A stretch of 64,000 bases of DNA from CBDFLD01 sp965249005 (GTDB lineage: Bacteria; Acidobacteriota; UBA6911). A program made the translations under genes and the position numbers. Below are positions 9,118 through 17,781 of this stretch, piece after piece; the first letter of the stretch is position 1; every line of letters starts with the position of its first letter. The notes under the pieces were generated by a model. That model made no database searches and was not told where the DNA came from. It saw nothing but the letters and a program-made list of their open reading frames with translations. The stretch spans positions 186,001 through 250,000 of the forward strand of contig CBDFLD010000023.1 in NCBI GenBank assembly GCA_965249005.1, read 5' to 3'.

Positions 9118-9900
9118 GCGGATGGAGGCCATTGACGAATGCAGGGATCGGGCGATCGCGCTACGAAGCGGGCGTACCGGAACCAGACCGCGGGCCAGTC
9201 TCCGGTAGAAGTGATCACGATCGTTCAGGAACCAGTGCAGCCGATAGCTCCATACGTTCTTGCGAGGATTGACGATCTGGAATTTCGGTCGAAAGGTCGG
9301 ATCCACCTCCAGAAACTCAAGCAGCTCGCCATAAACGCCAGGCAAATCTCGTCGCATGTCCTCCAACAGAACCACGTGAACGCGTTTCCGGCCGAAAACC
9401 GCATAGTAGCGTTTCACCTGTTCCGAGAATCGTGCGACCTCGCGGTAAAACAGGATCTGGGTCGGCTCACCGCTGCGCGGCAATTGCCGCCCTTCTTTTC
9501 TCTCTGCTTCCAGCTCGAGCGCACGAGCGAAGTCGATGACGTCCTCGTAGCCACCCCACAGGTACTCGTTGTGTAGGGCGTGGACCATGTGGACGGGATC
9601 CCGTAGCATGATCACGATTTTCGCGCCGGGCAGGCTTCGACGAATCTCCTGGGCTGCCGTCTTGGAGTACAACGCCCAGATACAGCTTTCCCCTACACAC
9701 TGGTCGGAACGTGCGTCGTCAAACAATGCGGCGTGCTGTTGCAATGTGATGTTACTCGCCAAGCCTGAAAGATCGCTGCCGAAGAAATGTAGTTCCTTGA
9801 ATTCCGGCATGAAGATATCAGGATGGGCATTCAGGAAGGCGTGAAATGCGGTAGTGCCACACTTCGGTGCGCCAACGACGAGGAAGTCAGGCCGAGCCAT
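9091..9900 (-). CDS. PAPS-dependent sulfotransferase (C-terminus frameshifted)
   Basis: A predicted sulfotransferase that transfers sulfate from PAPS to a carbohydrate or other acceptor. The start MARPDFLVVGAPKCGTT contains the 5'-phosphosulfate loop (KCGTT, residues 13-17), and KIVIMLRDPVHMVHALHNEY is the 3'-phosphate-binding region, as in heparan-sulfate NDST-like enzymes. The open frame extends upstream to 10173, but that part has no family similarity and the ATG at 9900 directly precedes the P-loop strand. The last residues read SIRPGAALTRR and then stop. The expected C-terminal continuation is in another frame at 8987-9117, so the gene is probably frameshifted. Confidence 0.82.
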   Translation of the reverse strand: MARPDFLVVGAPKCGTTAFHAFLNAHPDIFMPEFKELHFFGSDLSGLASNITLQQHAALFDDARSDQCVGESCIWALYSKTAAQEIRRSLPGAKIVIMLRDPVHMVHALHNEYLWGGYEDVIDFARALELEAERKEGRQLPRSGEPTQILFYREVARFSEQVKRYYAVFGRKRVHVVLLEDMRRDLPGVYGELLEFLEVDPTFRPKFQIVNPRKNVWSYRLHWFLNDRDHFYRRLARGLVPVRPLRSAIARSLHSSMASIRPGAALTRR

Positions 9901-10660
9901 GAAACCATTCTCTATGCCCGCGGCGTTGCACGCGATGGTATCGTGAGGAACCCGAGAGGCATGGAGGACTGCAGAGTTCAGTCTGGCGCGTGTTTCCGGG
10001 GCAACCTCGAACGAATGAACTAAGAAAAGGAATTCGCTCCTGCTGTTCGTCGGACGATAGCATAGGTTTGGAGGAAGGGTCTGCCCGAATATCGGGGCTT
10101 TCCCGTGAATTTTCTTTCGACCCGCCTTTCGCCGAACCCGACCTTCCCGTTCTCGGAGTGCGCCTCGACCCAAACACTCTCGGTCGCGCTCCGCGCCGAG
10201 GCATGCTTGAACGAGACGCGAAAAGGATGTCGATCCGATTCAGGGTAATCCTTTTGAGCTTCATCGCCAGAGCCGATACTCCTCATACGGGAACTTCGGA
10301 TCCCTCACTGCAGAACCGGGACCTTGGGCTATAGTATACACGCCGCACGACGCGATTCGCGCTTTCCAACTTGGATACCTGATCTGGCAATTGGCAATTT
10401 CCTTGTAGAAAACCCCAGGCCGATTACGAGAGAGCTAGTTCCGGTTAAAGGCGTCGTACAGGCCATGGCAAACCAAGGCAAACCTTCGCAGCTAAGCCCA
10501 AGACTTACGCGGGAGCGTAGTGGGAAGAACAAGATGTTCTCCTGAGGTTCGTTGCCCCTGGGAATGAGTTCGGTCCGATACGATACGGTGTTATTATGTC
10601 CTTTTTGACACCTGGGGACGATCTGACTCAGGTTGTGGGTCCAGGTAGTCTGGTGAAACT
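9901..10660. other. Long intergenic region
   Basis: About 760 bases between the leftward sulfotransferase and the rightward sulfatase with no recognisable gene on either strand. The open frames present look like random extensions. A TATTAT hexamer at 10592-10597, with a weak TTCGGT 17 bp upstream, could be the sulfatase promoter. No RNA gene or repeat was recognised. Confidence 0.4.
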
Positions 10661-12490
10661 ATGACTCGAAACCTCCTCATTGCTCTCTCCAGTCTCATGT
10701 TGGTTGCAAATCTCTACTCCCACTCACGGCCCAATGTCATCCTCGTGATGACCGACGACCAGGGTTACGGGGAGTTGTCCGTTCATGGGAATCCGATTCT
10801 GAAGACTCCGAACCTGGACGGGTTGCATCGTCAGAGTCTTCGCCTGACGGATTATCACGTTGCGCCGATGTGCACTCCGACGCGGGGACAGCTCATGACT
10901 GGACTGGACGCGGCTCGAAATGCGGCCATCAACGTCAGCTCCGGGCGTACCTTGTTACGGGCCAGCCTTCCGACCATGGCAGACTTCTTCAAAGCCAGCG
11001 GTTACCGGACCGGGATATTTGGCAAGTGGCATTTGGGCGACAACTATCCTTTTCGCCCGCAGGATCGTGGCTTTGAGGAAACGCTCTGGTTTCCGTCCTC
11101 CCATATCAGCGCGGTGCCGGACTGGTGGAACAATGATTATTTCGACGACACCTACATGGTGAATGGAAAGCGCGAGCAGATTGAAGGCTATTGCACGGAT
11201 TTGTATTTCGAGAAGGCCATGACCTGGATGAAAAAGCAGTCCCAGGCGGGGGAGTCCTTTTTTGCTTACATTCCCACCAATGCTCCACATGGTCCTCACT
11301 GGTCACCGGAGAAGGAATTGAACCAGGCGCGCAAGGCGATTGAGGACGCGGATCCGCCCGGTATTGCTGCCAACGAACGCGAGTCCTTCGCCGGCTACCT
11401 GGGCATGATCCTCAACATCGACAGCAACATGGGGCGGTTGATGGAGTTTCTGGACGAGGAGGATCTTGCCGAAAACACGATTCTAATATTTCAGACCGAC
11501 AACGGCAGCACCTTTGGCTACCGGTATTTCAATGCCGGGATGCGGGGACGCAAGACGGAGCTCTGGGAAGGAGGGCACCGGGTACCATTCTTCATCCGCT
11601 GGCCAGGTGGGGGACTGGGCAAACCCCGCGACATCGCCGGCGTGACCCAGGCGCAGGATATACTTCCGACCTTGATTGAACTCTGCGGTTTGCTGACCCC
11701 GACTGCACCGAAGTTCGACGGCATCAGTCTGGCTCCTTTGTTTCGCAATGGGATGACCTCGGCACCGGCGGATCGCATGGTTGTCATCAACTACAGCCGT
11801 ATGCCCTTCGGGTTTGAATTTGCCTCCCCCGACAGTCCATCGGTCATGCGCCGCGAGGGCGCCGGTGTGATGTACAACCGCTGGCGTCTCCTTGAAGGCA
11901 AGGAGCTATACGACCTTTCAGAAGATCCGGCGCAGACAACCAATGTGATCGATCGTTATCCCGAAGTGGCAGCTCGCATGAGCAGTCACCTCGATGATTG
12001 GTGGAATGAAGTCCGCGGAATCGCAAACGAACCTCAGCCGGTGATCATAGGGAGTGATGAGGAAAACCCCCTGATGCTGACGGCCTGTGAATGGCTGGAT
12101 GTGTTTGTCGATCAACAAGCGCAGATTCGGCGGGGCGTACGGAAAAATGGCTGGTGGGAGCTGGAAGTAGCCGAAGCCGGCAAATACGAGCTCGAATTGC
12201 GGCGTTGGCCCCGCGAAGCGGATACGTCCTTGACGGCCGGTCTTCCTGCGATTGAACTGACCGTGGGGAAGCGTGGACCCGGAAACGCTTTACCCATAGC
12301 CACCGCCCGTATTCTGGTTGCCGACCAGAGGCAATCCAAACCAGTTGGACCAGATGACAAAGCGGTGATTTTCACTGTCCAGCTCGATAAGGGGCCTGTG
12401 CGCTTGTATACCTGGTTTGACGATAAGAACCGCGAGACGATTTGCGGGGCCTATTATGTTTATGTGAGGCGGATGCAATCGGCAGACTAG
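10661..12490 (+). CDS. Sulfatase (arylsulfatase A-like, formylglycine type)
   Basis: A 609-residue secreted sulfatase. The N-terminal signal peptide (about residues 1-20) is followed by the sulfatase opening RPNVILVMTDDQGYGE, which supplies the metal-binding aspartates. The formylglycine motif is MCTPTRGQLMTG (C-x-P-x-R, Cys71 oxidised to the catalytic residue). Further family blocks are GIFGKWHLG and FQTDNGSTFG. The C-terminal 130 residues form an additional beta-rich part that is longer than in minimal sulfatases. It would remove sulfate esters from polysaccharides in the periplasm or outside. No anaerobic or aerobic maturase gene is in the window. Confidence 0.92.
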   Translation: MTRNLLIALSSLMLVANLYSHSRPNVILVMTDDQGYGELSVHGNPILKTPNLDGLHRQSLRLTDYHVAPMCTPTRGQLMTGLDAARNAAINVSSGRTLLRASLPTMADFFKASGYRTGIFGKWHLGDNYPFRPQDRGFEETLWFPSSHISAVPDWWNNDYFDDTYMVNGKREQIEGYCTDLYFEKAMTWMKKQSQAGESFFAYIPTNAPHGPHWSPEKELNQARKAIEDADPPGIAANERESFAGYLGMILNIDSNMGRLMEFLDEEDLAENTILIFQTDNGSTFGYRYFNAGMRGRKTELWEGGHRVPFFIRWPGGGLGKPRDIAGVTQAQDILPTLIELCGLLTPTAPKFDGISLAPLFRNGMTSAPADRMVVINYSRMPFGFEFASPDSPSVMRREGAGVMYNRWRLLEGKELYDLSEDPAQTTNVIDRYPEVAARMSSHLDDWWNEVRGIANEPQPVIIGSDEENPLMLTACEWLDVFVDQQAQIRRGVRKNGWWELEVAEAGKYELELRRWPREADTSLTAGLPAIELTVGKRGPGNALPIATARILVADQRQSKPVGPDDKAVIFTVQLDKGPVRLYTWFDDKNRETICGAYYVYVRRMQSAD

Positions 12491-12598
12491 GCGCAGGGAC
12501 AGACCCCAGGTTTACCTGTTTTGCGGAGAATATTCGACCCCTCGGCAAGCTGGCGGAGTAAGGCGTGTCCAGAGCCAAGCCGACCGGGGACTACCATT

Positions 12599-13381
12599 TC
12601 ATCGAATGCTAACGGCGAGGAACGTGACGTCGTCGTGGACAAGGGCTCCATTCACGTGGTTGTTCAACGCCCCCAAAACAGCGTTCTTGACCTCCTTCGG
12701 ACCCCCGGTAGCGGACCGGAGTGTCGCCATGAGCCCTGTCTCTTCGAAGAAATCTCCGGCTGGGTTCGGTGCTTCGATCAGACCGTCCGTGTAGAGAAAC
12801 ACCAAATCTCCGGAACTCAGAGGGAACGTTGATTGGTCATACGGAAGTTCCTTGATCACGCCCAGAGGGAGATTCGCAGGGTGGTCCGTCTCAGGAAGTT
12901 CGAGGCTCATCCACTCGCTTGCTGCCTTGCGGCGAATCAGCACAGGGTGATGTCCAGCGTAAGAGAAAGACAGATCGTTTGTTTCGCGATAAAAAGCTGC
13001 AACGGCAGCCGTCGTCATCGCCTTGCGACCGTGTTCCACCGCAAGCCTGTTTAGGTCCGAAAGTACATCATTTCCATCAGTGGTGTTCATTCTGTCGCGC
13101 AGGGAATTGAACAGCCACTCACTGGTATCGGAAACTGCCTTGCCGTGCCCCATGACATCCGCTATGGCGATGCGTGTCAGGAGGTCGCTGGAACAGACGC
13201 TGAAGTAATAGATGTCCCCTCCCTTGCCACCATCGCAAGCCGACGAAAAGAGCGCCGCTTCAACGCCGCTCGTGACCGCGTGAATGTCTGTCCCGCGGAT
13301 GCCACCCCACACCTCCCCGCATTTGATTTCGTACATATCTGCTTGGATGGTGCTAGATGGGTTACGCACAGTCAAGGGCAC
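12599..13381 (-). CDS. PP2C/SpoIIE-family serine phosphatase
   Basis: A 260-residue single-domain protein of the PPM (SpoIIE/RsbU) phosphatase family. Conserved blocks are GGDIYYFSVC, the metal-binding IADVMGHGKA, SYAGHHPVL, VFLYTDGLIEA and the terminal HDDVTFLAV. Such proteins usually act in partner-switching or stress regulation. No sensor domain is attached and no anti-sigma or STAS partner gene is adjacent, so its target is unknown. The first start is GTG at 13381; the in-frame ATG at 13336, directly before the domain, is an equally good start. Confidence 0.88.
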   Translation of the reverse strand: MPLTVRNPSSTIQADMYEIKCGEVWGGIRGTDIHAVTSGVEAALFSSACDGGKGGDIYYFSVCSSDLLTRIAIADVMGHGKAVSDTSEWLFNSLRDRMNTTDGNDVLSDLNRLAVEHGRKAMTTAAVAAFYRETNDLSFSYAGHHPVLIRRKAASEWMSLELPETDHPANLPLGVIKELPYDQSTFPLSSGDLVFLYTDGLIEAPNPAGDFFEETGLMATLRSATGGPKEVKNAVLGALNNHVNGALVHDDVTFLAVSIR

Positions 13382-13538
13382 CGGGATATGGACCGCACCG
13401 TCGGAACTAACCAGGCTCGGTCCTTTCGATGGCCTCCGATAACTCCTAGACTGCGTCTAATCCAGCTCACAATGCTGTTGCCGAGTCCAGCGAAGGTCCC
13501 GCTAACGGCGGAGGACGTGGATTCTTTGCTTTTCTCTC

Positions 13539-15728
13539 TCAGGGCAAGATCGTAGCTCTGAGATTTCTTGGGGCAGCTGGCGGGGTAATATCGCCGCTAC
13601 CACTGCGCCGGACAAGAATGACCCAGTCCCGAGAACCATTGTTCGGTGCCGTCCCTAGGGTCACCGGTCCACCTCCGTTGACGCTGGTCACCGATCCGTT
13701 TTGTAGGGCACCGCCGTTACGGGGATCATACCACGTGACCGTGAAGGAACCGCTTTGTCCGGACAGGTTCAAGTTCGTCGCCCCTCCCTGCTTGAGGAAA
13801 ACCACATACACCTGCCCGTCCTGATAGAGACAGAAGTCGTTCCCGTTGGAACTGAGGCCTTCATCGGCCTGCGCATTCCAGAACGGAACATTGTTTGTGC
13901 TGAAAAACCGAAGTGCGTGACGACTCTGATCCCACATGGCGTCGCGACTGCGGAAATCGTTACAGGTCAGGTCCGAATGGGCATACGAATAGCCGAAGTA
14001 GTACTCCACGCCGGCACCACCTGCCATGATATTGCCCCAAAGGGTCTCAATGCGGATGCCATTGTGCTCAGGATCATCGGAATCGGGTTTGACCCCGACG
14101 TTAGCACTGCCCTGCTCATCATTGGCAACAACCCATGGACGTCCGGTCTGCGCAGATTCGGTGACCCATTTCTTGGTTGCAGCATACACGTTGTTCCAGG
14201 AAGTCTGGATGGATGCACCGGTCAATTTGCTTTTGTTACCCAACATCGGGGCATAGACCTTGTCGTGATCACCAGGATAGGTGTGAACAACGATGTTGTG
14301 GTGGTAGGGGTCGTTGTCGTAGAAGAACTGGGCGAATTCCCTGCGCTGGGCATCGGTATTTGTGTTCTCTTCACCAAGATGCGCGAAGCGTGCAATCAAC
14401 TCGCGATAGTAGAGCCTTCGTTCAATACCCAAGGCCCCGCCGTCGAGCAGTTGGTCATTCTCCGTTTCCTGGGTTTTGAAGTGCAGGTACATCCCCACGC
14501 GATCGGCGTGTTCGAACAGCACCTCCCACTGCGCGGTCTTGGAGACATCGATGCGCGTGGTCTGATTGCTGTCAATATAGGGATAGACATTCCTGTCGTC
14601 ACCGTTGATATTCATGGTCAGGAATGAGAACACGTTCATACCCTCTTCGCTGAGGTAGTTCAGAGCCCCGATGATGCCCTTGCCTTCACCGTTTCCCCAG
14701 GTGGGATCGGCGTTGTTCCAGTCCTGCTTATGCGGCGCCCAGTCCTTTCGCCGGCCACCGTTATCGGGGGTGTTGTCGAAGTCGTCGTAGGCGAGAAAAT
14801 TTTCTGGCGCGTCGGCCCCGGCCTTGAGGAAGTATTCACCCGAGCCCGCAAAGCGCAGGTGGTGTTTGCCCACGTATTGCAGACGACCCTTGCCGCGATG
14901 ATCACGCTCTGTCTTGTTGGTTTCTTGCACCGAAAAGCTTCCGGTGACACCGTCGTAGGGAGCCAGGGCACTGCCCCCGCCCATCACGGCCACGTTGGCG
15001 CCATGACGGACACTCACGGTGTAGCTCCAGGTTCCGGTTTCATCTGGCGAAAGATGCGCCCGCCACACATTGCCGGCAACAGCCGAGGTATTGGCCGCAT
15101 CTCCATCGGCAGCAAAGTAGCCGGCGACCTGATAGGTGAGGTTGCCATTGGTAAAGGTGACGGTCATCGCATAATCAAGGAAGGGGTTCGTGCTGTCGGT
15201 TTCAGAGCACCAGGGACCGGCCATGTCCAGCGTCACTTTGTGCCAGCGGCGTCGTTCACCGCTCAACGTCACCGTTCCGTCGCCATCCCCCTTGCCTGGC
15301 GGTGGTGGCTGGCTGCCTCCGCCATCCACCACGCCGAAGGCAATGCTGTACACTGACCCGTCGGCATCCGCGGACAACAAATAAGTCCCCACCGTTGGGG
15401 TCCAGGCGTTGTAATCTCCGGATGAATCACCGAATAGGGCGTAGGGGGCAACTCCTTCGCTGTGTGTGCGATTTTCCGCTCCAGACAGCGTGAAGGAGAC
15501 GCTGCTCACGGTCCCCGAAGTATCTGCCCGGATGTTGAGGTTACGGGTGGAGATACTGGCAAGGTCTATCTCGATGCCATCGGGCAAGGGGCCTAGGGCC
15601 TGGTTGCTGTCGGCGTTGATGAGGGTGAATCCGTCGACGGCTGCCATGGCCGCTGAGGCCATGAGGACCATGAGGAAGAGAAGGACTCCGCAAAGAATTG
15701 GACGCATGTGATTCTTCGTTCGTGTCAT
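13539..15728 (-). CDS. Secreted DUF5060/collagen-binding-type protein with TIM-barrel core
   Basis: A 729-residue secreted protein. Residues 1-29 are a signal peptide. About 150-270 resemble DUF5060 (GERRRWHKVTLDMAGPW), a domain found in front of putative glycosidases. About 285-610 look like a DUF4038-like barrel (HLRFAGSGEYFLKAGADAPE, later MAGGAGVEYYFGY). About 625-705 resemble the collagenase collagen-binding domain (FTVTWYDPRNGG). The protein ends at PPAAPRNLRA, exactly where a fibronectin-III domain would begin, so it may have lost its tail. No catalytic assignment can be made with confidence. Confidence 0.7.
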   Translation of the reverse strand: MTRTKNHMRPILCGVLLFLMVLMASAAMAAVDGFTLINADSNQALGPLPDGIEIDLASISTRNLNIRADTSGTVSSVSFTLSGAENRTHSEGVAPYALFGDSSGDYNAWTPTVGTYLLSADADGSVYSIAFGVVDGGGSQPPPPGKGDGDGTVTLSGERRRWHKVTLDMAGPWCSETDSTNPFLDYAMTVTFTNGNLTYQVAGYFAADGDAANTSAVAGNVWRAHLSPDETGTWSYTVSVRHGANVAVMGGGSALAPYDGVTGSFSVQETNKTERDHRGKGRLQYVGKHHLRFAGSGEYFLKAGADAPENFLAYDDFDNTPDNGGRRKDWAPHKQDWNNADPTWGNGEGKGIIGALNYLSEEGMNVFSFLTMNINGDDRNVYPYIDSNQTTRIDVSKTAQWEVLFEHADRVGMYLHFKTQETENDQLLDGGALGIERRLYYRELIARFAHLGEENTNTDAQRREFAQFFYDNDPYHHNIVVHTYPGDHDKVYAPMLGNKSKLTGASIQTSWNNVYAATKKWVTESAQTGRPWVVANDEQGSANVGVKPDSDDPEHNGIRIETLWGNIMAGGAGVEYYFGYSYAHSDLTCNDFRSRDAMWDQSRHALRFFSTNNVPFWNAQADEGLSSNGNDFCLYQDGQVYVVFLKQGGATNLNLSGQSGSFTVTWYDPRNGGALQNGSVTSVNGGGPVTLGTAPNNGSRDWVILVRRSGSGDITPPAAPRNLRATILP

Positions 15729-15936
15729 GATGCTGACAACAGATAATGTTATACCTCAGTGGATCCAACACCAGTGCCCCGCCTCACAATTCTGTCTGCT
15801 TTATTGGCAAGATTTAGCTCCAAGCGCAGTCACCGTCTCCGACGACCCCTTTGAAACCCTTCTTGCCTGATGACTTGGCAGGAATCTGATCAATGGAACG
15901 AGAAGAGTGCTTGTGTTATCCTGTGCGGATCTCCGA

Positions 15937-17688
15937 ATGGTTACCTTCGCACCGCTAAGATCTCACCGAGTCCTCACGGCGTCGAGGATCCTCTGTGCAG
16001 CACTCCTTCTTGGGCTGGGATGGACGTCAGCCCAATCTCCCGCAACAGGTACACTCACCCTTGGCGTTGTCGATGAAGAATCCGGCCAGAAGGTCCCCGC
16101 ACGTGTTGAGGTTCGAGACGCCGGCGGAATCGCCCATTTCGCAAACGATGCCTTGTTGATTGGTTCCTGGCCGCGAGAATCATGGAACCGAGAAATTGGG
16201 CAGGTCGAGTTTGAAGGGTCCTTCGAAAAATACAAGAAGGGTCTCTGGCGCAAAGTAATGCTGAAAGGATGGTGGAAAGATCAATTCTACAGCTCGGGGA
16301 ACAATGTGATGTCGTTGCCTGCCGGAACCTATGACATCACTGCCATAAAAGGGATCGAGTACACCATTGGCCGGCTGAAAGCTACCGTGAAGGCCGGCAA
16401 GACTGCCAAGGTAACGCTGCGACTCAAGCGCTGGAGCAATCTTCCCAAGGAAGGATGGTACAGCTCAGACGACCATCTTCATATCGACCGACGGTTTCGC
16501 GAGCGAAACCCGACGCTCTGCCAGTGGATGCAGGCCGAAGACATTCACGTTGCCAATCTCTTGCAGATGGGAACCTCGCGACATTTCAACGTCGCCGTTC
16601 AGTATGCGTTCGGGAAAGAAGGAAGATATCGGGACGGCAATACGATCTTGGCTTCAGGTCAAGAACAGCCGCGTACGCATTTCATCGGGCACGCGATGAT
16701 CCTAGGGGGAAAGACCCCCATTCTCGGATCTGAGAACTACCTCGTTTACAGAGACTTCTTTGAAGAAGCCGAGGCGCAGGGGGCCCTGAGCGGGTTTGCC
16801 CACTTCGGTGTATGGAAGGGAGCAGAGGATGGAATCAGCCTTGCGCTAACCCAGGGCGCGTTGGATTTCATCGAAGTGCTCCAGATGGACCGCGCCATGT
16901 ATTGGCCCTGGTACGACATCCTGAACACGGGATTCCGCGTCGCCCCAACGGCAGGCTCGGACTACATGGGCTATTGGAGACTCGCAGGCCTCGAACGGTT
17001 TTATACCCGGGTAGACCCCCCGTTTACGTTTGAGCGCTGGATCGATGGAATTCAGAAAGGAAGGACGTTCGTCACAAATGGACCCATCGTGGAATTCTCG
17101 GTCAATGGGCGGGGGATCGGCGATGAAGTTCGCCTCGATGCACCTGGCTTCGTGAAGATCGAGGGGTCCGTTCGATTTGATCCTGAGCGCGACGATGTGA
17201 GAAGACTGGAGGTTATCGAAAACGGTCGCGTCATCCGCACCTTTGAAAGAGGGGCTGATGCTTCCGAGATCCGTTGCCGTTTCGAGCACTCCGTTGGTGA
17301 CCCTGTTTGGCTGGCCCTTCGGGCCTCGGGAACCAAGGTCCATAGGACCTTCCAGTACTACGGTACCTCGGGAGCGGTCAAGAAGGCTCCCTCGCACGCA
17401 CACACGGGTGCCACGTATGTCATCCTCAGAAACAAGCCGGGCCTCGCCGAGCAACCCCTCGCCAAGCAAATGATCCGACGGTGGCTCGGGCGGCTGGAGT
17501 GGCTTGAAGAACGCCTGGAACCGATTCAGTACCCGAGGTTAGCTCAGGATGAACCGGGTGAAGGTGTCCCCTTGGGGATCATCAAGAAGAACCGGGAGGC
17601 CTTACTGAAACTGATCGCCCAGGCACAAGGCGAATTCGAAGCGCGTCTGCACGAAGGCGAACGAACGATCCGGGAAAAAAAAGAGTAA
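15937..17688 (+). CDS. CehA/McbA-type metallohydrolase, exported
   Basis: A 583-residue protein with a signal peptide (cleavage near WTSAQS). An N-terminal carboxypeptidase-regulatory-like segment (TLTLGVVDEESGQKVPARVE) precedes the metal-binding motif GWYSSDDHLHID (His180/His182). The later blocks FRVAPTAGSDYMG and GRTFVTNGPI match the family and align with the gene at 7364-8935, so the two are distant relatives. The frame is open from a GTG at 15907, but the ATG at 15937 starts directly at the signal peptide. The start choice is uncertain. It stands alone, convergent with the GH32-like gene. Confidence 0.72.
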   Translation: MVTFAPLRSHRVLTASRILCAALLLGLGWTSAQSPATGTLTLGVVDEESGQKVPARVEVRDAGGIAHFANDALLIGSWPRESWNREIGQVEFEGSFEKYKKGLWRKVMLKGWWKDQFYSSGNNVMSLPAGTYDITAIKGIEYTIGRLKATVKAGKTAKVTLRLKRWSNLPKEGWYSSDDHLHIDRRFRERNPTLCQWMQAEDIHVANLLQMGTSRHFNVAVQYAFGKEGRYRDGNTILASGQEQPRTHFIGHAMILGGKTPILGSENYLVYRDFFEEAEAQGALSGFAHFGVWKGAEDGISLALTQGALDFIEVLQMDRAMYWPWYDILNTGFRVAPTAGSDYMGYWRLAGLERFYTRVDPPFTFERWIDGIQKGRTFVTNGPIVEFSVNGRGIGDEVRLDAPGFVKIEGSVRFDPERDDVRRLEVIENGRVIRTFERGADASEIRCRFEHSVGDPVWLALRASGTKVHRTFQYYGTSGAVKKAPSHAHTGATYVILRNKPGLAEQPLAKQMIRRWLGRLEWLEERLEPIQYPRLAQDEPGEGVPLGIIKKNREALLKLIAQAQGEFEARLHEGERTIREKKE

Positions 17689-17781
17689 AGGCTCAACTGC
17701 CGAATTTCCGAAAGCGCCGAACAAGAAACGGACCCCGAAGAAAACCTCGCGCAGAGCTTGCACTACTTGTCGAAGCAGAGC

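Noticed and set aside
10441..10540. Possible small structured RNA before the sulfatase gene
   Set aside because: The stretch resembled a folded RNA at first sight but matched neither 5S rRNA nor tRNA features, and no strong stem could be drawn.
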